A stretch of 64,000 bases of DNA from Tretioscincus oriximinensis (Eukaryota > Chordata > Lepidosauria > Squamata > Gymnophthalmidae): NCBI GenBank assembly GCA_022410635.1, contig JAJVDF010000046.1, positions 1,983,185 to 2,047,184 on the forward strand. The letters are read 5' to 3'. Numbering within the stretch: the stretch's first letter is position 1; each line of letters starts with the position of its first letter. The translations under genes and the position numbers were made by a program. This document shows, piece by piece, positions 9,936 through 21,075 of the stretch. The notes under the pieces were generated by a model. It did no database searches, was not told where the DNA came from, and saw only the letters and a list, made by a program, of their open reading frames with translations.

Positions 9936-11885
9936 GAATCAGGTGGATTTATATAATGCAAAAGACGAATATCTAATCGCTTTGCATTTTTCCATCCTGT
10001 CGGTCGATCAAAGTAAAGCTTATGTGTAGTTGGACTCAAATAATTACTTGTGCACTGAAGATTTTACTCCGATCAAGAAATCACTAGGGATAGAATATGT
10101 AGCTGCCAGAAAAAAAAGCATATGGTGGGGAGTTGGCCAATATATATTCATAAAACATTTAAAAATGTCTTGGAACTCATTGCAGCCTATACTAATACTT
10201 GAAGAGGGTCAATGTGAGAGCTTTTTTATACTTTGACACATACAAAGGACAAATGAGTGCGTGTGGAAATGTAGGGAGATATGTGCTAGAAAGGGAAAAT
10301 ACTCTTTCTTCTGAACTTGCGTTCAACCATTATTTCATCACCAAGTCCCACTTGTAAATTTAATTGTGTGAAGTAGGAATTTCATTTTTCCCCCTTAGGA
10401 AATCAAAATGCAGCAAAGTTTAGTTTAAACTAGAATTATTCAAGTTAATTATGTGAGTCACTTAGCAGTTGGTTTTAAAGTCAGTTTAATAAGCTTATTT
10501 TGTAGTAACATGGTGCCCTACATTCATTAATTTTCAATACATTTGCAATTACTGTAGAGTGACTCTAGAAATACACCCAAGATTCCCCTTATTGATAAGG
10601 ATTTGCAGTGAAACAAATGAGCTATTCATACAAAATACCTATTAATCCAATGTACCTATTTTATTCCTCGAGATTCCTTCCTTCCTTCCTGTTTAGCCCT
10701 TTCCCACTTCCTTCTTTTATTTGCCAAAATGGTGTTTTTAAAAGATAATTTAAAAACTTTGGAGAATTTTGCCAATTTTGTACTTAGCTTTCAGGAATGT
10801 TCTTTTTTTTTTAACAGGGTTACCCTTCTTCCAGATTATGAAGGCAGTGAGCTAGACCTTCCATTCCATATCCAGCTTGCCCCACTAACCCTTTATCATG
10901 ATTAGGCAAAGGGATACTGCACATACTACTTATGGTCAGGGTGGGAAAGAATGCGATATAAGAAAGGCAAGCAAAAGAAAAGGTGGGAGGTGTCACCTTG
11001 GGGTTTCTGTGTTCTGGTCCATCACTGTGATAGTTTCCCAGAGCAAAAGTGGAAAGGGCTCTTGATTCATAGAAAACTATTTCTAAATTGGGGAAATTGA
11101 CAATAAAAATGCTGTAATTTTCACATACTATAATTTTACAGCAAATGTTGAAAAATCTATTCAAAATCTTTTTTAGTATGGATAACAGATTCATACTTCT
11201 TCAAGTGGGGTAACCATTCTGTGGTTACTCAAATCACATTGCTAAACAATGTTGCTTCACAAAGCTTTTCCAATGGTTCCTTCTCTTATACAGTGGCAGA
11301 CCTGCTGCAGACATCAGTATTGCTTGAAAGGATTCAATGTGAAAACATTGCAGTATTCAAAGTGGAATTCTACGGAACCATTTTCTGGAGTCTATGGAAC
11401 GATTCTCTGCCTTTAAATTTCCTTCCTTTGAAGTCAAACTCCCAGAAATCTCTGATTCAGAAAAGAGTTGAGGAAGCTTTCAAATCCAGTCAAATCTATG
11501 TCTGTCAAAATCTATGTTGCCTGCCATAATCTGCAACAGCCTGTTGCTATCTAATTCTATTCTGGGACATAATTCATAACAAGGTCCCCAAAGGGGGCTG
11601 AGTTAGTTTACACCTAAGTAAGTAGAAACAGAATTTCAGTTTGAGTCTCTGATATTAAACAAATACTTTGCTGACAGGCAAATGGGCTCAGACACCAAGA
11701 AATAGTGAATTGTTAAAATCTATCCCACATCCCATGTATCATCTGCCAATCCTCAAGATCAAGATGTGACAAACATTATTATGCAACAAGTTTGTTCTCT
11801 CATTTAGATTCCTCTAATTTCCACAAACATTGTGGAAAAGACCTTGAACACTTTGAATATAAGTGGACACAGAACAATGGTCTTT
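9936..11885. other. Unassigned AT-rich sequence
   Basis: About 1.9 kb with no recognised repeat or gene. A short CCTT repeat lies at about 10676-10690 and a T-run at 10802-10812. The 124-codon minus-strand open frame at 10820-11194 has no recognisable domain. Confidence 0.4.
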
Positions 11886-12010
11886 ATATATATTGCTCAA
11901 AACAATTAAGGGAACACTTTAACAAAATGGCAAGAACGTCAGAAATGAAAATATACTGCTTCTTTTGATCTCACACTGAACGTTGCAGTGACATTTTCAT
12001 GGTAACCGAG
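11886..12010 (+). mobile_element. Single end of a Tc1/mariner-type element
   Basis: The run tatattgctcaaaacaatta followed by agggaacactttaac matches the arms of the hairpin at 2466-2547. No partner end is seen downstream, so the copy is truncated; its inner boundary is a guess. Confidence 0.55.
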
Positions 12011-12391
12011 GACATGCTGTATACAATCATTTTCTGTTATAAAAGAGTTCATTTTTCTGGAAATTGATTGCTAGATAAACAATATTTGTACAGAAGGCTG
12101 AAATGTCTTATTTCGTGGAAACCATGCTGCTAGCAGGGCTTGCTACGAAGTTAAAGTGGCTATCACTAGGAAAGGATGAAGAAACTCAACAAAGGAGAAA
12201 TTGAGAATTTTGATGCTTTGTGTCTTAGAATGCTTGATTATATTTGCATCTATCATTTTCTTAGGTCTCAATCTATTATGATTACCCTTATCATGATTTC
12301 TGTTCCTTAACAAGTGTTTCCACATGTATATTGGTGATATTGAAGAGATTAGGGACACACTAACACTAATATAGAGACACAGTCTATCCTT

Positions 12392-12442
12392 GTGCATGCA
12401 TGCATGCATGCATTCATAAATACATACATACATACATACATA
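12392..12442. repeat. (TGCA)n followed by (TACA)n microsatellite
   Basis: About five TGCA units (12392-12413) are followed by about six TACA units (12419-12442), a compound tetranucleotide microsatellite. Confidence 0.9.
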
Positions 12443-12632
12443 CCAAATCATAAAGACATTGTGGCCCAAATAGCAAAAATTGCAATATTTATCATTATTT
12501 ACTTAATAACATTATTCAATAATTATCAAATTTATTGAATATGCTAGATTTACATTATAGAAAAATTACAAATAAAAGTGAAAATTGTAACACCTTCCCC
12601 GGTCATGGGCTGATTATCACATGATATATATT

Positions 12633-12905
12633 ACATAAGAACATAAGAGGAGCCCTGCTGAATCGGTCCGGAGCCCATCTAGTCCAGCCTTCTGTCCCAC
12701 ACAGAGGCCCACCAATTACACCTGTGCTGTCTGAACAGAAGAAGGCAAAATCTTCAATTGTTCTCAATGCCCTGCAAATGGCATTTTGAGAATACTGCCT
12801 GTTGGTCCATCTCGGAGACAGTGTCAAGACTGCCTAGCAGCTGTTTATACCCTTGGCTTCCATGAACTTGCCTAATCCTGTCTTAAAGCTACATGAACTC
12901 AAGGT
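12633..12905 (-). mobile_element. L2-type LINE 3' tail, antisense
   Basis: Begins acataagaacataagaggag and continues ccctgctgaatcgg, cccatctagtccag, gcccaccaattac and gaagaaggcaaaatcttc. This is the reverse complement of the complete L2 3' tail, and it extends to the cttaaagct block. It is the longest well-preserved antisense tail in the window. Confidence 0.8.
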
Positions 12906-13229
12906 TTGACACATCGGATCAGAGAAATGGATTCATTAATTCAAATTATCTTAAAACTGTATTGTTGTCAACAATATTTGGATTTATCAGATATCTCTAC
13001 ATATACTTATTGTCAGAAGAGTTTGTGCGTGCATGTATAGGGAAAGAATGAGAGTTGAAGACAACCCCAAACTGGGTGTGTAATAGTAGCACACATGTTT
13101 AATATCAATGGCTATTACAATGAATGCTTGGATCTTGTCTCCGTTTGGAGAAGGAGGCAGGATATGTCTAAAATCCATTCAAAGTAACTGAGAGTAGGTG
13201 AAAAAATTGTCTTTGACTTCTGCTTGACA

Positions 13230-13305
13230 TGCAATTGGTGGGCTACTATGTGAGATAGGATGCTGGACTACATGGGTTTTGATATGATCCAGCTGAGCTT
13301 GTCTT
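13230..13305 (+). mobile_element. L2-type 3' tail, short
   Basis: caattggtgggctactatg, tgagataggatgctggac and atccagctgagcttgtctt match the last 75 bases of the L2 tail. Confidence 0.7.
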
Positions 13306-14349
13306 ATGTTAATATCTTCTTATCTTTTCCCATTGGTCCTTCTGTGATACAACCCAAAGAGTCTAGATGCAAGATCAGAGCAGGTGACCCTTGACAGATT
13401 TTTTGCAAAGCTTCTTAGAAGCTTTTCTATATCGTGCGTTTTTAAAAGATATTTTATACTATTAAGAAGAACACCAGTCTGACTTTACTGAAGCATGCAG
13501 GCATGACACAGTTGGTTGATTCTTCTGCATAGAGTGGCTGGGATAGGAGCCAATATATTTGTTATTTAAAAAATCCAAAAGCAAATGATCCTGCTTTCCC
13601 TGAGAGACACAGATTTAATACATGACCTGACAACATTTCAACAACCCAGATTTGACAGCCACTAAAGTCTTATTGTTTTAATACATACATATAGCACAAG
13701 AGCCCTTGAGGTATGCTTGAAGGGAATTTGAAAAGCACCGGATCAAATCTGCAAGCAGAGGGTCACTGTGAAGAATTCTAAACACACTGAAATATTTTCA
13801 ACACAGTGTAAAAGTAATTTTAAAACCGCATCCAAAATTTGGTGAGAAAGCAACATTTATAAGTATGCACTTTTGCTCAAGCCAGCAGCATCTGCTGGGA
13901 TTTATCTATTTGAAATATTTCTTCACTGTCCTTCTTAAAATAGTAATAGTATACAAAATTTCTATTAATGACCATGACCGTATATAGGAAATCCTCTGCA
14001 AAGTTTGCATGAAGTATGAAGAAGGAGCTTCACTGAGGGGCTATCACAAAGTATGCCCTTCACACATTCTATGATCTGAACAATTGGGATTGCACCAGCC
14101 TGTAATGATTTGCAGAGCGCAGCCAGCAACAACCCAACAGGCTGGTTGCCTAACAACCCAGGCAGTAACCTCCTAGGAGCGAGATCTCGAGATTTCATCA
14201 TTGTGGACGGAAGACGGGGAATGCCCTTCCTCACAGCTTAAGTCTGAGTGGGGAACACAGTTCCCCCTCAAGCCACTAAATATGTGAACAAAAGCATCCT
14301 GAGCTAGAAGAATCCAAAACATAGTCCATGGACAAGGGAATCCAGAAGG
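13306..14349. other. Unassigned sequence, partly GC-richer
   Basis: No supported gene. 13960-14260 is GC-richer than its surroundings and holds an 89-codon minus-strand open frame with no recognisable domain; it may be part of an older repeat into which the ERV inserted. Confidence 0.35.
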
Positions 14350-14355
14350 ACAATC
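14350..14355. repeat. Left 6-bp TSD of the ERV
   Basis: acaatc immediately before the 5' LTR is repeated at 17628-17633 immediately after the 3' LTR. Six base pairs is the usual duplication for class II ERVs. Confidence 0.8.
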
Positions 14356-14765
14356 TGTTGGGATAGTGACTACCTCCTAGATAGTGGTTGGGCAAACCCA
14401 GGCTGGCAGTAGAGGAGGTCACATGTGAAACTTAGCTTAAGTGTTGTTCAGTCTTATAGTAGACCTCTGAGGTCAACTGGTGTTCAGTACGTTTTGGTAG
14501 TGTATGCTGAGATCATTGGGATGACATTCTTTACCTATTGCTATCAGTTTCCTCTCCTGGTTCTCCTTAAAAGTTCTCTCAAGAGCTGGGCCTTCTTATC
14601 TGTATTGGTAGGTGACCGCATTTATGTAAGTGCACATGTGCATAGCTGGAAAGTGTTGGAAAAGGATATAAGCAAGCTTTGTAGACAATAAACTGCTTTC
14701 GATGCTTTCGCTTCTCTCTTCATCCTAGCTGTGATGTGTCGGTCTTTGACATCCTCAACTCTTCA
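14356..14765 (+). repeat. 5' LTR of a class II ERV
   Basis: A 410-base LTR beginning TGTTGGGATAG and ending ATCCTCAACTCTTCA, the usual TG...CA ends. It has a TATA-like gatataagc near 14666 and a poly(A) signal AATAAA near 14690. The last 129 bases align without gaps to 17499-17627 with about nine mismatches by hand count. A primer-binding-like sequence follows three bases later. Confidence 0.8.
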
Positions 14766-14768
14766 TTC

Positions 14769-14786
14769 TGGTGCCCAGTCTTGGGG
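14769..14786 (+). other. Retroviral primer-binding site, lysine-tRNA-like
   Basis: tggtgcccagtcttgggg resembles the lysine-tRNA primer-binding site of betaretroviruses, with several differences. Its position just after the LTR supports the assignment. Confidence 0.6.
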
Positions 14787-14841
14787 CCTGAATCCCTGAC
14801 TCTATGGAACATGGGCTGGGAAGGGAACCCAAGCACCACTA

Positions 14842-15020
14842 TACTCATCTGCTCCTCATGAGCTATCAGTGCACTGACATTCTTTAAACAAAGAATCCCT
14901 ATTACTCATCCACTTGGTGTGAGCTATCAGTTTGACATTCTTTCAACAAGGAATCCCTATTTCAGGTGAGTATTTTACATTCTTTGAAATAAGAATCCCT
15001 ATTTCAGGTGAGTATTTATC
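14842..15020 (+). repeat. Tandem repeats in ERV leader with two splice-donor-like sites
   Basis: The leader has three tandem units of decreasing length (14842-14902, 14903-14960, 14961-15002) sharing gacattcttt, then an aa-aaggaatccctat-type segment. After the second and third units stands CAGGTGAGT, a consensus-grade splice donor, at 14963-14971 and 15005-15013. The second lies eight bases before the presumed gag ATG. The donor use is inferred, not shown. Confidence 0.65.
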
Positions 15021-15768
15021 ATGGGCTCTAATCTTTCTCATGCAGAACGTCAGCATGTGGGAGAATTAGCATTCCTTGTTAGAAAGGCTGGGCATGATCT
15101 CCAAAAGTCTGCTTTAACCCAGCTAGTCTGGAAGATCAGAGTGCAGTGTTCCTTTTATCTGGAAAAAAGGGAGTCTGGATGCTGAAATATGGGATCATGT
15201 AGGTCGTATTTTACATGAGGAGCCCAGAACTTCTGTTAAGATTTTACAATCTTGGTGCCTTTGAAAGCATGCTATCAAGTTGTTTGTCGAGAACAGCATA
15301 AATTCTTTAATCTCAGTCAGCTTAATTCATCCTTTGGTAGCTGATTCCATGAAATCAGCTCCAACTATTTCGCTTCTCTCTCCAATTCCCTCTCAAGAAG
15401 CTTCTGACAGTGTGCCTTTGCAACTTTTCAACCTCCCTTCTTCTTGCCATTCTTCTTCGTCTAATCTGCCTTCAAAGACTGAAGGGCTAACAGCAGAGTC
15501 TGACATGAGCAGTTTTCAAGAAATAGTTGCTGAATGTAAAGTGTTAGACATCTTTCCTGAAGAATTAGCAGCACTTACTGATGTGTGTTCTGCAACCTAT
15601 AAAGTAAACAATACTAGCAAAAGTTTTTCACCAGCCACTGACTCTGTTAAGCCAACCTCAGCAGTGTTTTTGCCTCCTCCAGTTCTCTTGCTAGAAATTC
15701 CTGATAACATTTCTCCTCATAAAGCTTCTGATAACAATTCTCTGTTTTCAAAGCTTCCTGCCCTCTGA
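15021..15768 (+). pseudogene. Defective gag-like gene of betaretrovirus-like ERV
   Basis: The frame opens at ATG 15021 directly after the leader. It starts MGSNLS, a possible N-myristoylation signal, and reads as a matrix-type sequence of about 54 codons before a stop at 15183. Matrix-like sequence continues in other frames with frameshifts and a stop near 15265. A 162-codon frame (15280-15768), rich in serine and proline, resembles the region between matrix and capsid. Capsid and nucleocapsid motifs were not seen. In known betaretroviruses this gene encodes the structural polyprotein; this relic cannot make one. The assignment rests on order, LTR context and matrix-like motifs. Confidence 0.65.
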
Positions 15769-16710
15769 CTTTTTCTCCTCTTTCCTGTTTCTGGTCAGTC
15801 TCAAAAAAGTTTTGCGTCAATTCGTGAAGAATCAACAGAACTTTATGTTGAGTTCATTAGCCAAGATACAGCTCAACCTCTTTTTGCTGCTACTGAAATA
15901 AGTCCATCAAAAATGCTTGAGATTTGTCAAGACAGTAGTGCAGTTTCAAATGATAAATCTTTTAGCAGCTGCTTTGGAGTAAAGCGTCACCTGAACGTTG
16001 TTGCTCTTCAATTGAATTTCAGCAGTTGCTTAAAATCATTTATTAAGCACATTAATTCTTCAAACCCTCTATTTCTTTTATGATGCTTTCTTATACTTTG
16101 TTAAGAAAGGGAAAAAAATCTTCCTTAGATAAATTGTGTTGTTTCATTCAAATTAATGTGTTTTCTAAGGAATCTTAGCAAAAAGCAATCTTGTAAAAGG
16201 TTTCTGCTAACAAACTCCTATTTTATTGTCTCTTTGAAATGTATTATTTTCCCTGTAAAGGGAATGCATTTAACTGAAATCCACAAAGAGATATCATTAG
16301 ACAGTTTTACCGCCAAAGATGCTTAATTCTCCCATCCTGTGTCAGCTTTATGTTGACTAGACTCTCTTCCCATGTTGTCAGAAATTTCCTTCTTTGATTG
16401 TTTATCATTATATGGATAACTCTCTAGTTGAATTTCAGCAGCTTCTTGGGTGCGTCTGTTCTTTAAGCTTCCTACCTCTGTAATGATGCCCCTTTATGCT
16501 TTTCTAAAGGGGAAGAAGTCTCCTTCTGATAAAGTTGTGCTGTCCTTGTCAGATTGTTGTGTGCTGTAAAACATATTAGAGACTGCAAAAAGCTTTTGTG
16601 GATAGGCCTCTTTCTATCATTTTTCTTAGATGTGACATTTTACTCATGAAAGAGAACGCACTAACAGGACTCTCAAGACTACGCTAGATAAGCATTTGTG
16701 AGGAAATCCT
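15769..16710 (+). other. Degenerate ERV internal region
   Basis: Lies between gag-like and integrase-like sequence. Many stops occur and no protease or reverse-transcriptase active-site motif was found, so most of pol seems deleted. A partial internal duplication is visible: cagcagttgcttaaaatc (from about 16020) and cagcagcttcttgggtgc (from 16436) open similar segments. Confidence 0.5.
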
Positions 16711-17335
16711 CTAGGAGGTCCTCCAGATTTGAAGTTCATTAATTCTCAGCTTCATACAGTACTGTTTGTGTTAATTCATCTTGCTACTAGTAACCATTTG
16801 TCTCCTATGCAGAAACATTTCCCCCTTCCCTCTCTTCTTCCTAGACCACAGGTGTACTATCAGAAGTTATCAGACCCTACCTGGAGAAGACCTGCACCAC
16901 TGATTACTTGGGGCCATGGGTAAGCAGCCATGTCAACAGAGCAAGGAGCTGAGTGGGTTCCAGCCAAGTACATGAAGCCAGCACACCATAGCATGGCATC
17001 AAAGTCTGAACAGCAATCCAATTCTGGATTTCAACTTGCACCTCCATCCAACGCCAGCCCAGCAACTCAAATCTCGCCAGGGTCCACCAGTGACCTGGGG
17101 AATGATTAAGGCTCTAACTTCTAAAGCTTCATTCATGCTGCAGAAGCAAGGCCATGATGAGACTCCAGAACGCTTGGTGGCTACTGTTTTTGCTATTGTT
17201 GAAGCAACCTACAACTCTGTTGCAGCTTCGTCTGTGCAGCAGCCCAGTACATCAAGTATTTCTCTTTATGGCTCTGTGCTGACAGAGTTCTTCATACTGT
17301 CTGTAATTTTTATGTATTATTCCTTCAATGGATAG
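16711..17335 (+). pseudogene. pol (integrase C-terminus) / env-start relic
   Basis: 16840-16975 reads, with a stop at 16921, as the DNA-binding C-terminal part of a betaretroviral integrase: a DPTWRRPAPLITWGHG stretch followed by EWVPAKYMKPA. The frame at 17036-17335 then contains PPVTWGMIKALTSKA and TPERLVATVFAIVEATYN, resembling the start of a class II env gene just downstream of integrase. No fusion peptide or transmembrane subunit is present, so env is truncated too. The order integrase then env is as expected for a provirus. Confidence 0.65.
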
Positions 17336-17498
17336 TACAATCTCTCCTGCATTATCTCCTGCTGTTATGTCTGAAAAGTTTTGATATCGTCATGCCTCTT
17401 ACATGTTTTCAATTCATGGTCCTAATGTTACTTTGTACTATAAGCATCCTGCATCAGTTGCATTAATTTTTGTCTCAATTGCAACACCTTCAAGATGC
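17336..17498 (+). other. ERV residual sequence before truncated 3' LTR
   Basis: Short internal sequence with no recognised motif that joins directly to position 17499 of the 3' LTR; the first part of the LTR (U3) is missing, pointing to an internal deletion. Confidence 0.45.
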
Positions 17499-17627
17499 TG
17501 TGCATAGCTGGAAAGTGTTGGGAAAGAATATAAGCAAGCTTTGTAGACAATAAACTGCTTTCGCTGCTTTCACTTCTATTCTCATCCTGGCTGTGATGTG
17601 TCTGTCTTTGACATCCTCAACTCTTCA
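17499..17627 (+). repeat. Truncated 3' LTR of the ERV
   Basis: 129 bases aligned to 14637-14765 with about nine mismatches and no gaps. It keeps the TATA-like box, AATAAA and the CTCTTCA end, but about 280 bases of U3 are absent. It is followed by the right TSD acaatc (17628-17633). Confidence 0.8.
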
Positions 17628-17633
17628 ACAATC

Positions 17634-18662
17634 ACACGGTTAAACCAGGAAAAAAGCCAAGTCACCCACACACTATGCAAAAGTCAAGAGCTGGGCTCGA
17701 AGCAAGTGCCAAGGAATGACATTTTGCCGCTGACCAGCTGGGTGGATCCTTAAATAACTACATCTTCCTCCAGTTCCTGGCCTGTCAGCAGACCCTTCTG
17801 GCCTTTCTCAGCCAGTCATTCTCACCGGCGTATGTATGCAAGCTGACATCTTCCTTCTAGGATGCCTGTCCAGCCCCACTTCTCCTTCCTCATCTGAGTC
17901 CTGAACCACTGGCATCAGCCATGTGTCACCCTGCTGTATGTTAGATAACTGCTGCCCTGCCCCCACTTCTAACTCACTCTCTGAGTGAAGCTGACAGGCA
18001 GGCTGCCCATGACAAAGCCAGACATAATGGTTCAGATGAAGACATGGTTTGCAGCATTCTCATCTGCTTGCAAGAAGTGGTCTTGATCAACTCCCACCTT
18101 GGCCCCAAAACTCATGCAAGTTTCAAGACTAGACCAAAATGGATCAAGAGAACGAGAGAATAAATTCCTACCTCAGAACTACTAGGGTATGTCACCAAAA
18201 TAAAGCTCCTGCATCAAGCACATGATCTGGGGAAAGGTCCACTGGGCTGCTGGTAAACTGTTCTATCAGCAATCCTAATCAGAAGTACATCCTGTCAAGC
18301 AGGGGTATAATAAAGGCAGGGCAAACAGTGCTTTTGCCCCATGCACAGAACAGTGAAGAATGCAAATGGGAACCACCACCACATGTATCCCAATGGTGCT
18401 ACAAAGCTTTGATCTTTGGATTTGAGAACATCAAAAGCAGAAAAAAAAGTCCCCCACTTTCCTGCTTGTTGAATCTGCACTGGTGTTACTAGCCAGAAGA
18501 GGAAGGTTTTTCTCATGCTCCTAATGCTCTCATGCTAACAGGTAAGTGTGACAGGGGTGGTGGTAGATACTTGCTTCAATGTTTGGGGGCACCAGATGGG
18601 TGTTTAGGGGCACAAACATTTGTATCACTCTGGGCAATGTGACTCTTTGGATGTGCCTCTGC
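17634..18662. other. Unassigned sequence, GC-richer
   Basis: No supported gene. The GC-richer block 17640-18260 contains a ccttaaataactac-type promoter-like stretch on the minus strand and may be part of an older LTR or repeat, but no boundaries were found. Confidence 0.3.
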
Positions 18663-18667
18663 TATCC

Positions 18668-19046
18668 TGTCAGGGTTTGTAATTTCTCCTTTAAATCATA
18701 TTCTAGTTAGTCAGTGTGACGCAGCAGTAACAGAGTGAGGTAATGCAAGTCACAAGGTGATCATAAGACTAGTCTCCTGTAGTTGACCTTTTACATGATT
18801 GGTCAGAATGTTGTATATAAGGCAGAGTTGTAGCTACACTGTAGTCTCTTTCCTTTTTGCCTGAATTGCTGTACATGTTGTTAGAGTGCACAATGCTATG
18901 CTGAAACCAAGAATAAAAACTTTCTTGTGGAAAGCTACTTTGATGTGCAGTGTCAGTTCCTGATCTGGATGTTCCTGTATCGCTACTGGGATCTTTTCCT
19001 CACTTCTCCAGCACTGCAACCATTCCGAAAATAAATTACCTGAACA
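18668..19046 (+). repeat. Candidate solo LTR (379 bp)
   Basis: Bounded by a 5-bp direct repeat tatcc (18663-18667 and 19047-19051). It starts TGTCAGGGTTTGTAATTT and ends aattacctgaaca, imperfect inverted repeats with TG...CA ends. A CCAAT-type attggt is followed by TATA-box gtatataaggc (about 18812-18824), and an AATAAA lies at about 18912. Unlike the 14.4 kb LTR in sequence. Confidence 0.55.
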
Positions 19047-19051
19047 TATCC

Positions 19052-21075
19052 AACATGATAGAAGCATACATTTGGGGGTGGGACAGAAGCAGAGGGAGGT
19101 TCACAGATCTGAACTACCATGCAGATCAATGAAACCCAGACACCAACAATATGAACCATAAATCAGTACTAAAGGAATGTGAGAAAGACCCCATAATTCA
19201 CTTTTTTCTGTCTGATATGAGCAATTTACTCTATTCATTGAAAGGAATGCTACTTCTTTGTCATTTTCAGAAAACAATTTCTTTAGTCCCAAACCAAAAG
19301 AATAAGATGGTACGGCATGCTGCTTAGCATCAAAACTGGGATTAGCAACTAGTCATGCCTGTTCCCAACTAGGTTACTGTTACATTCACGTCAGTGGTGC
19401 TTGCTTTAAAGTTAATATTTCAGACTCCAATATAAATTAATCAGGATGCTTGTTTAACATTCACTGAGAAACACAGGCATATTGCAATAGCTCTTTAGTT
19501 ACTTCAGGGCATTGAGGAAATACTTAATATTGCATTTTCAATGCAATAAAAAGAAGACGTAAGAGGAAAGGAATAGAATTGAAATGAGAAAAAGGGCAGG
19601 GTAATTTGCCTTCAGTCTAATTCCTTTTAAAGAACAAATTGTACCAAAATGATACAAAACTTCTGAATTTTTAAAACCAATTGTCTTACATTTTCATTGC
19701 CATTTCTTCAGCTACAAGAAAAAACGCAAGGCCTGAGACATGCTTGTCATGGTTGTCAGGAGGTTAATCATTGTAGACTATTGTAATGTGATATATACCA
19801 GAAATTGTGTATTCAAATATATTTGTAAACCTGCAATACCCACAGTATATATCATGATGTCAAATGAGTGCAACTAGATTGGCGGGGAAAAGTGCCTAGT
19901 TGGATGGAATGTGGGGCAGAAGAGGTGAAAAGATGTTAATCTTCCCAACATTGCTACATTTAGAAAATCATCTCTGAGAAAACGAGGAAGCAATTATGCT
20001 TTGAAGTGGTGTCTATGTGAATGTGGACTATACTGTACACTCAGTTGTATGGAAGTAAAAGTCATTCTTATTTTGTTCTGTGCATCATGGAATCTTGAAA
20101 GAAACCTTTCAAGATGCTTTCAAGTTGCCATGGAGAATGGGAGATGAATGGCAGGGGATCCAGTCAGCTGCAAAATGTTACTAGGAGTAGAAAAACTATC
20201 AGGAAACAATCCACTTCATTTTAGCCCCCACTGCTTCTTCATTATTTGGGATTGGTTAAAGCACTGTAACTACAAAACAGATTGAGGGAACTAGAAGTTG
20301 AGCTTTCCTGAAAATGGCTGTTGGAAAAATGCTCAGCAAACAGCAAGTTATTAAAAAAAAAAAAAAGAAAACAGAACTGTTCTTCTAGGCACGGAATCCA
20401 ATTCAGGAAAATTAAACAGGTGCTCTATATGAGCATGATGAAGGCATTGACAGGAAAATTCAGATTTGTACTTGAATAAGGAGAAAGACTCAGTAAAAAG
20501 CCAACAAATAACAGTCAAAATAGGGGTTTGTTTGCATTTTACAGCCAGAAATTTAGTGACAGAAACCATGCTTGTATGTTTAGAAGGAATGCCCTGTTTT
20601 TAGACAGCTCTGATCTTGGAGATTTAAATCCAGATTGGGATCCTAAGACTTTGGCTTGGAGACTTAACTAGGGAGTTCAGAGAGATAGCCAAAAAGATCA
20701 GCCATGAGATAATTGAGTAGAATATTTTACATTAAATTCTCTAATAGTTTGTGGCATACATTTGCTTCTGTGAAGATGAAATAAGCACACAGAAAACTAT
20801 GGAAGTGATCTATGCAAGACAGAGAATAACATGAAAGAATCGTGACAGGGAAAGGTATGGCTACATGTAATTATGAGTTTTTATAACTACATCAAATACA
20901 TTTTAGCTGCAGTTCTTTGGCCATAAAATAAATCCACATCATGCATGAATTTCAGTGGTAGTTTAATTCCTGGATTTAGGAAACTTGGAAGTCTTACCTG
21001 ATTTTAATTTTTTGGACCTATGATACTTGTTTGGTACAATTGTGTACCAATACTTATAGAAACCTGAAGATTTTT
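19052..21075. other. Unassigned AT-rich sequence
   Basis: About 2 kb with no recognised gene or repeat. An A-run lies at 20351-20365. Confidence 0.4.

Noticed and set aside
10820..11529. Two opposite open frames of 124 and 102 codons
   Set aside because: No domain, no codon pattern, no splice-site context and no resemblance to known families; lengths are expected by chance in 64 kb.
12143..12469. 108-codon minus-strand frame
   Set aside because: Its first third encodes the tetranucleotide microsatellite (CMHACMH-like residues), so it is an artefact.
14842..15020. CRISPR-like repeat array
   Set aside because: Units are contiguous, of unequal length and inside an ERV leader in vertebrate DNA; there are no spacers.
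17640..18260. Flanking LTR of another element around the ERV
   Set aside because: Promoter-like text was seen, but neither border nor a matching partner upstream of 14350 could be found.
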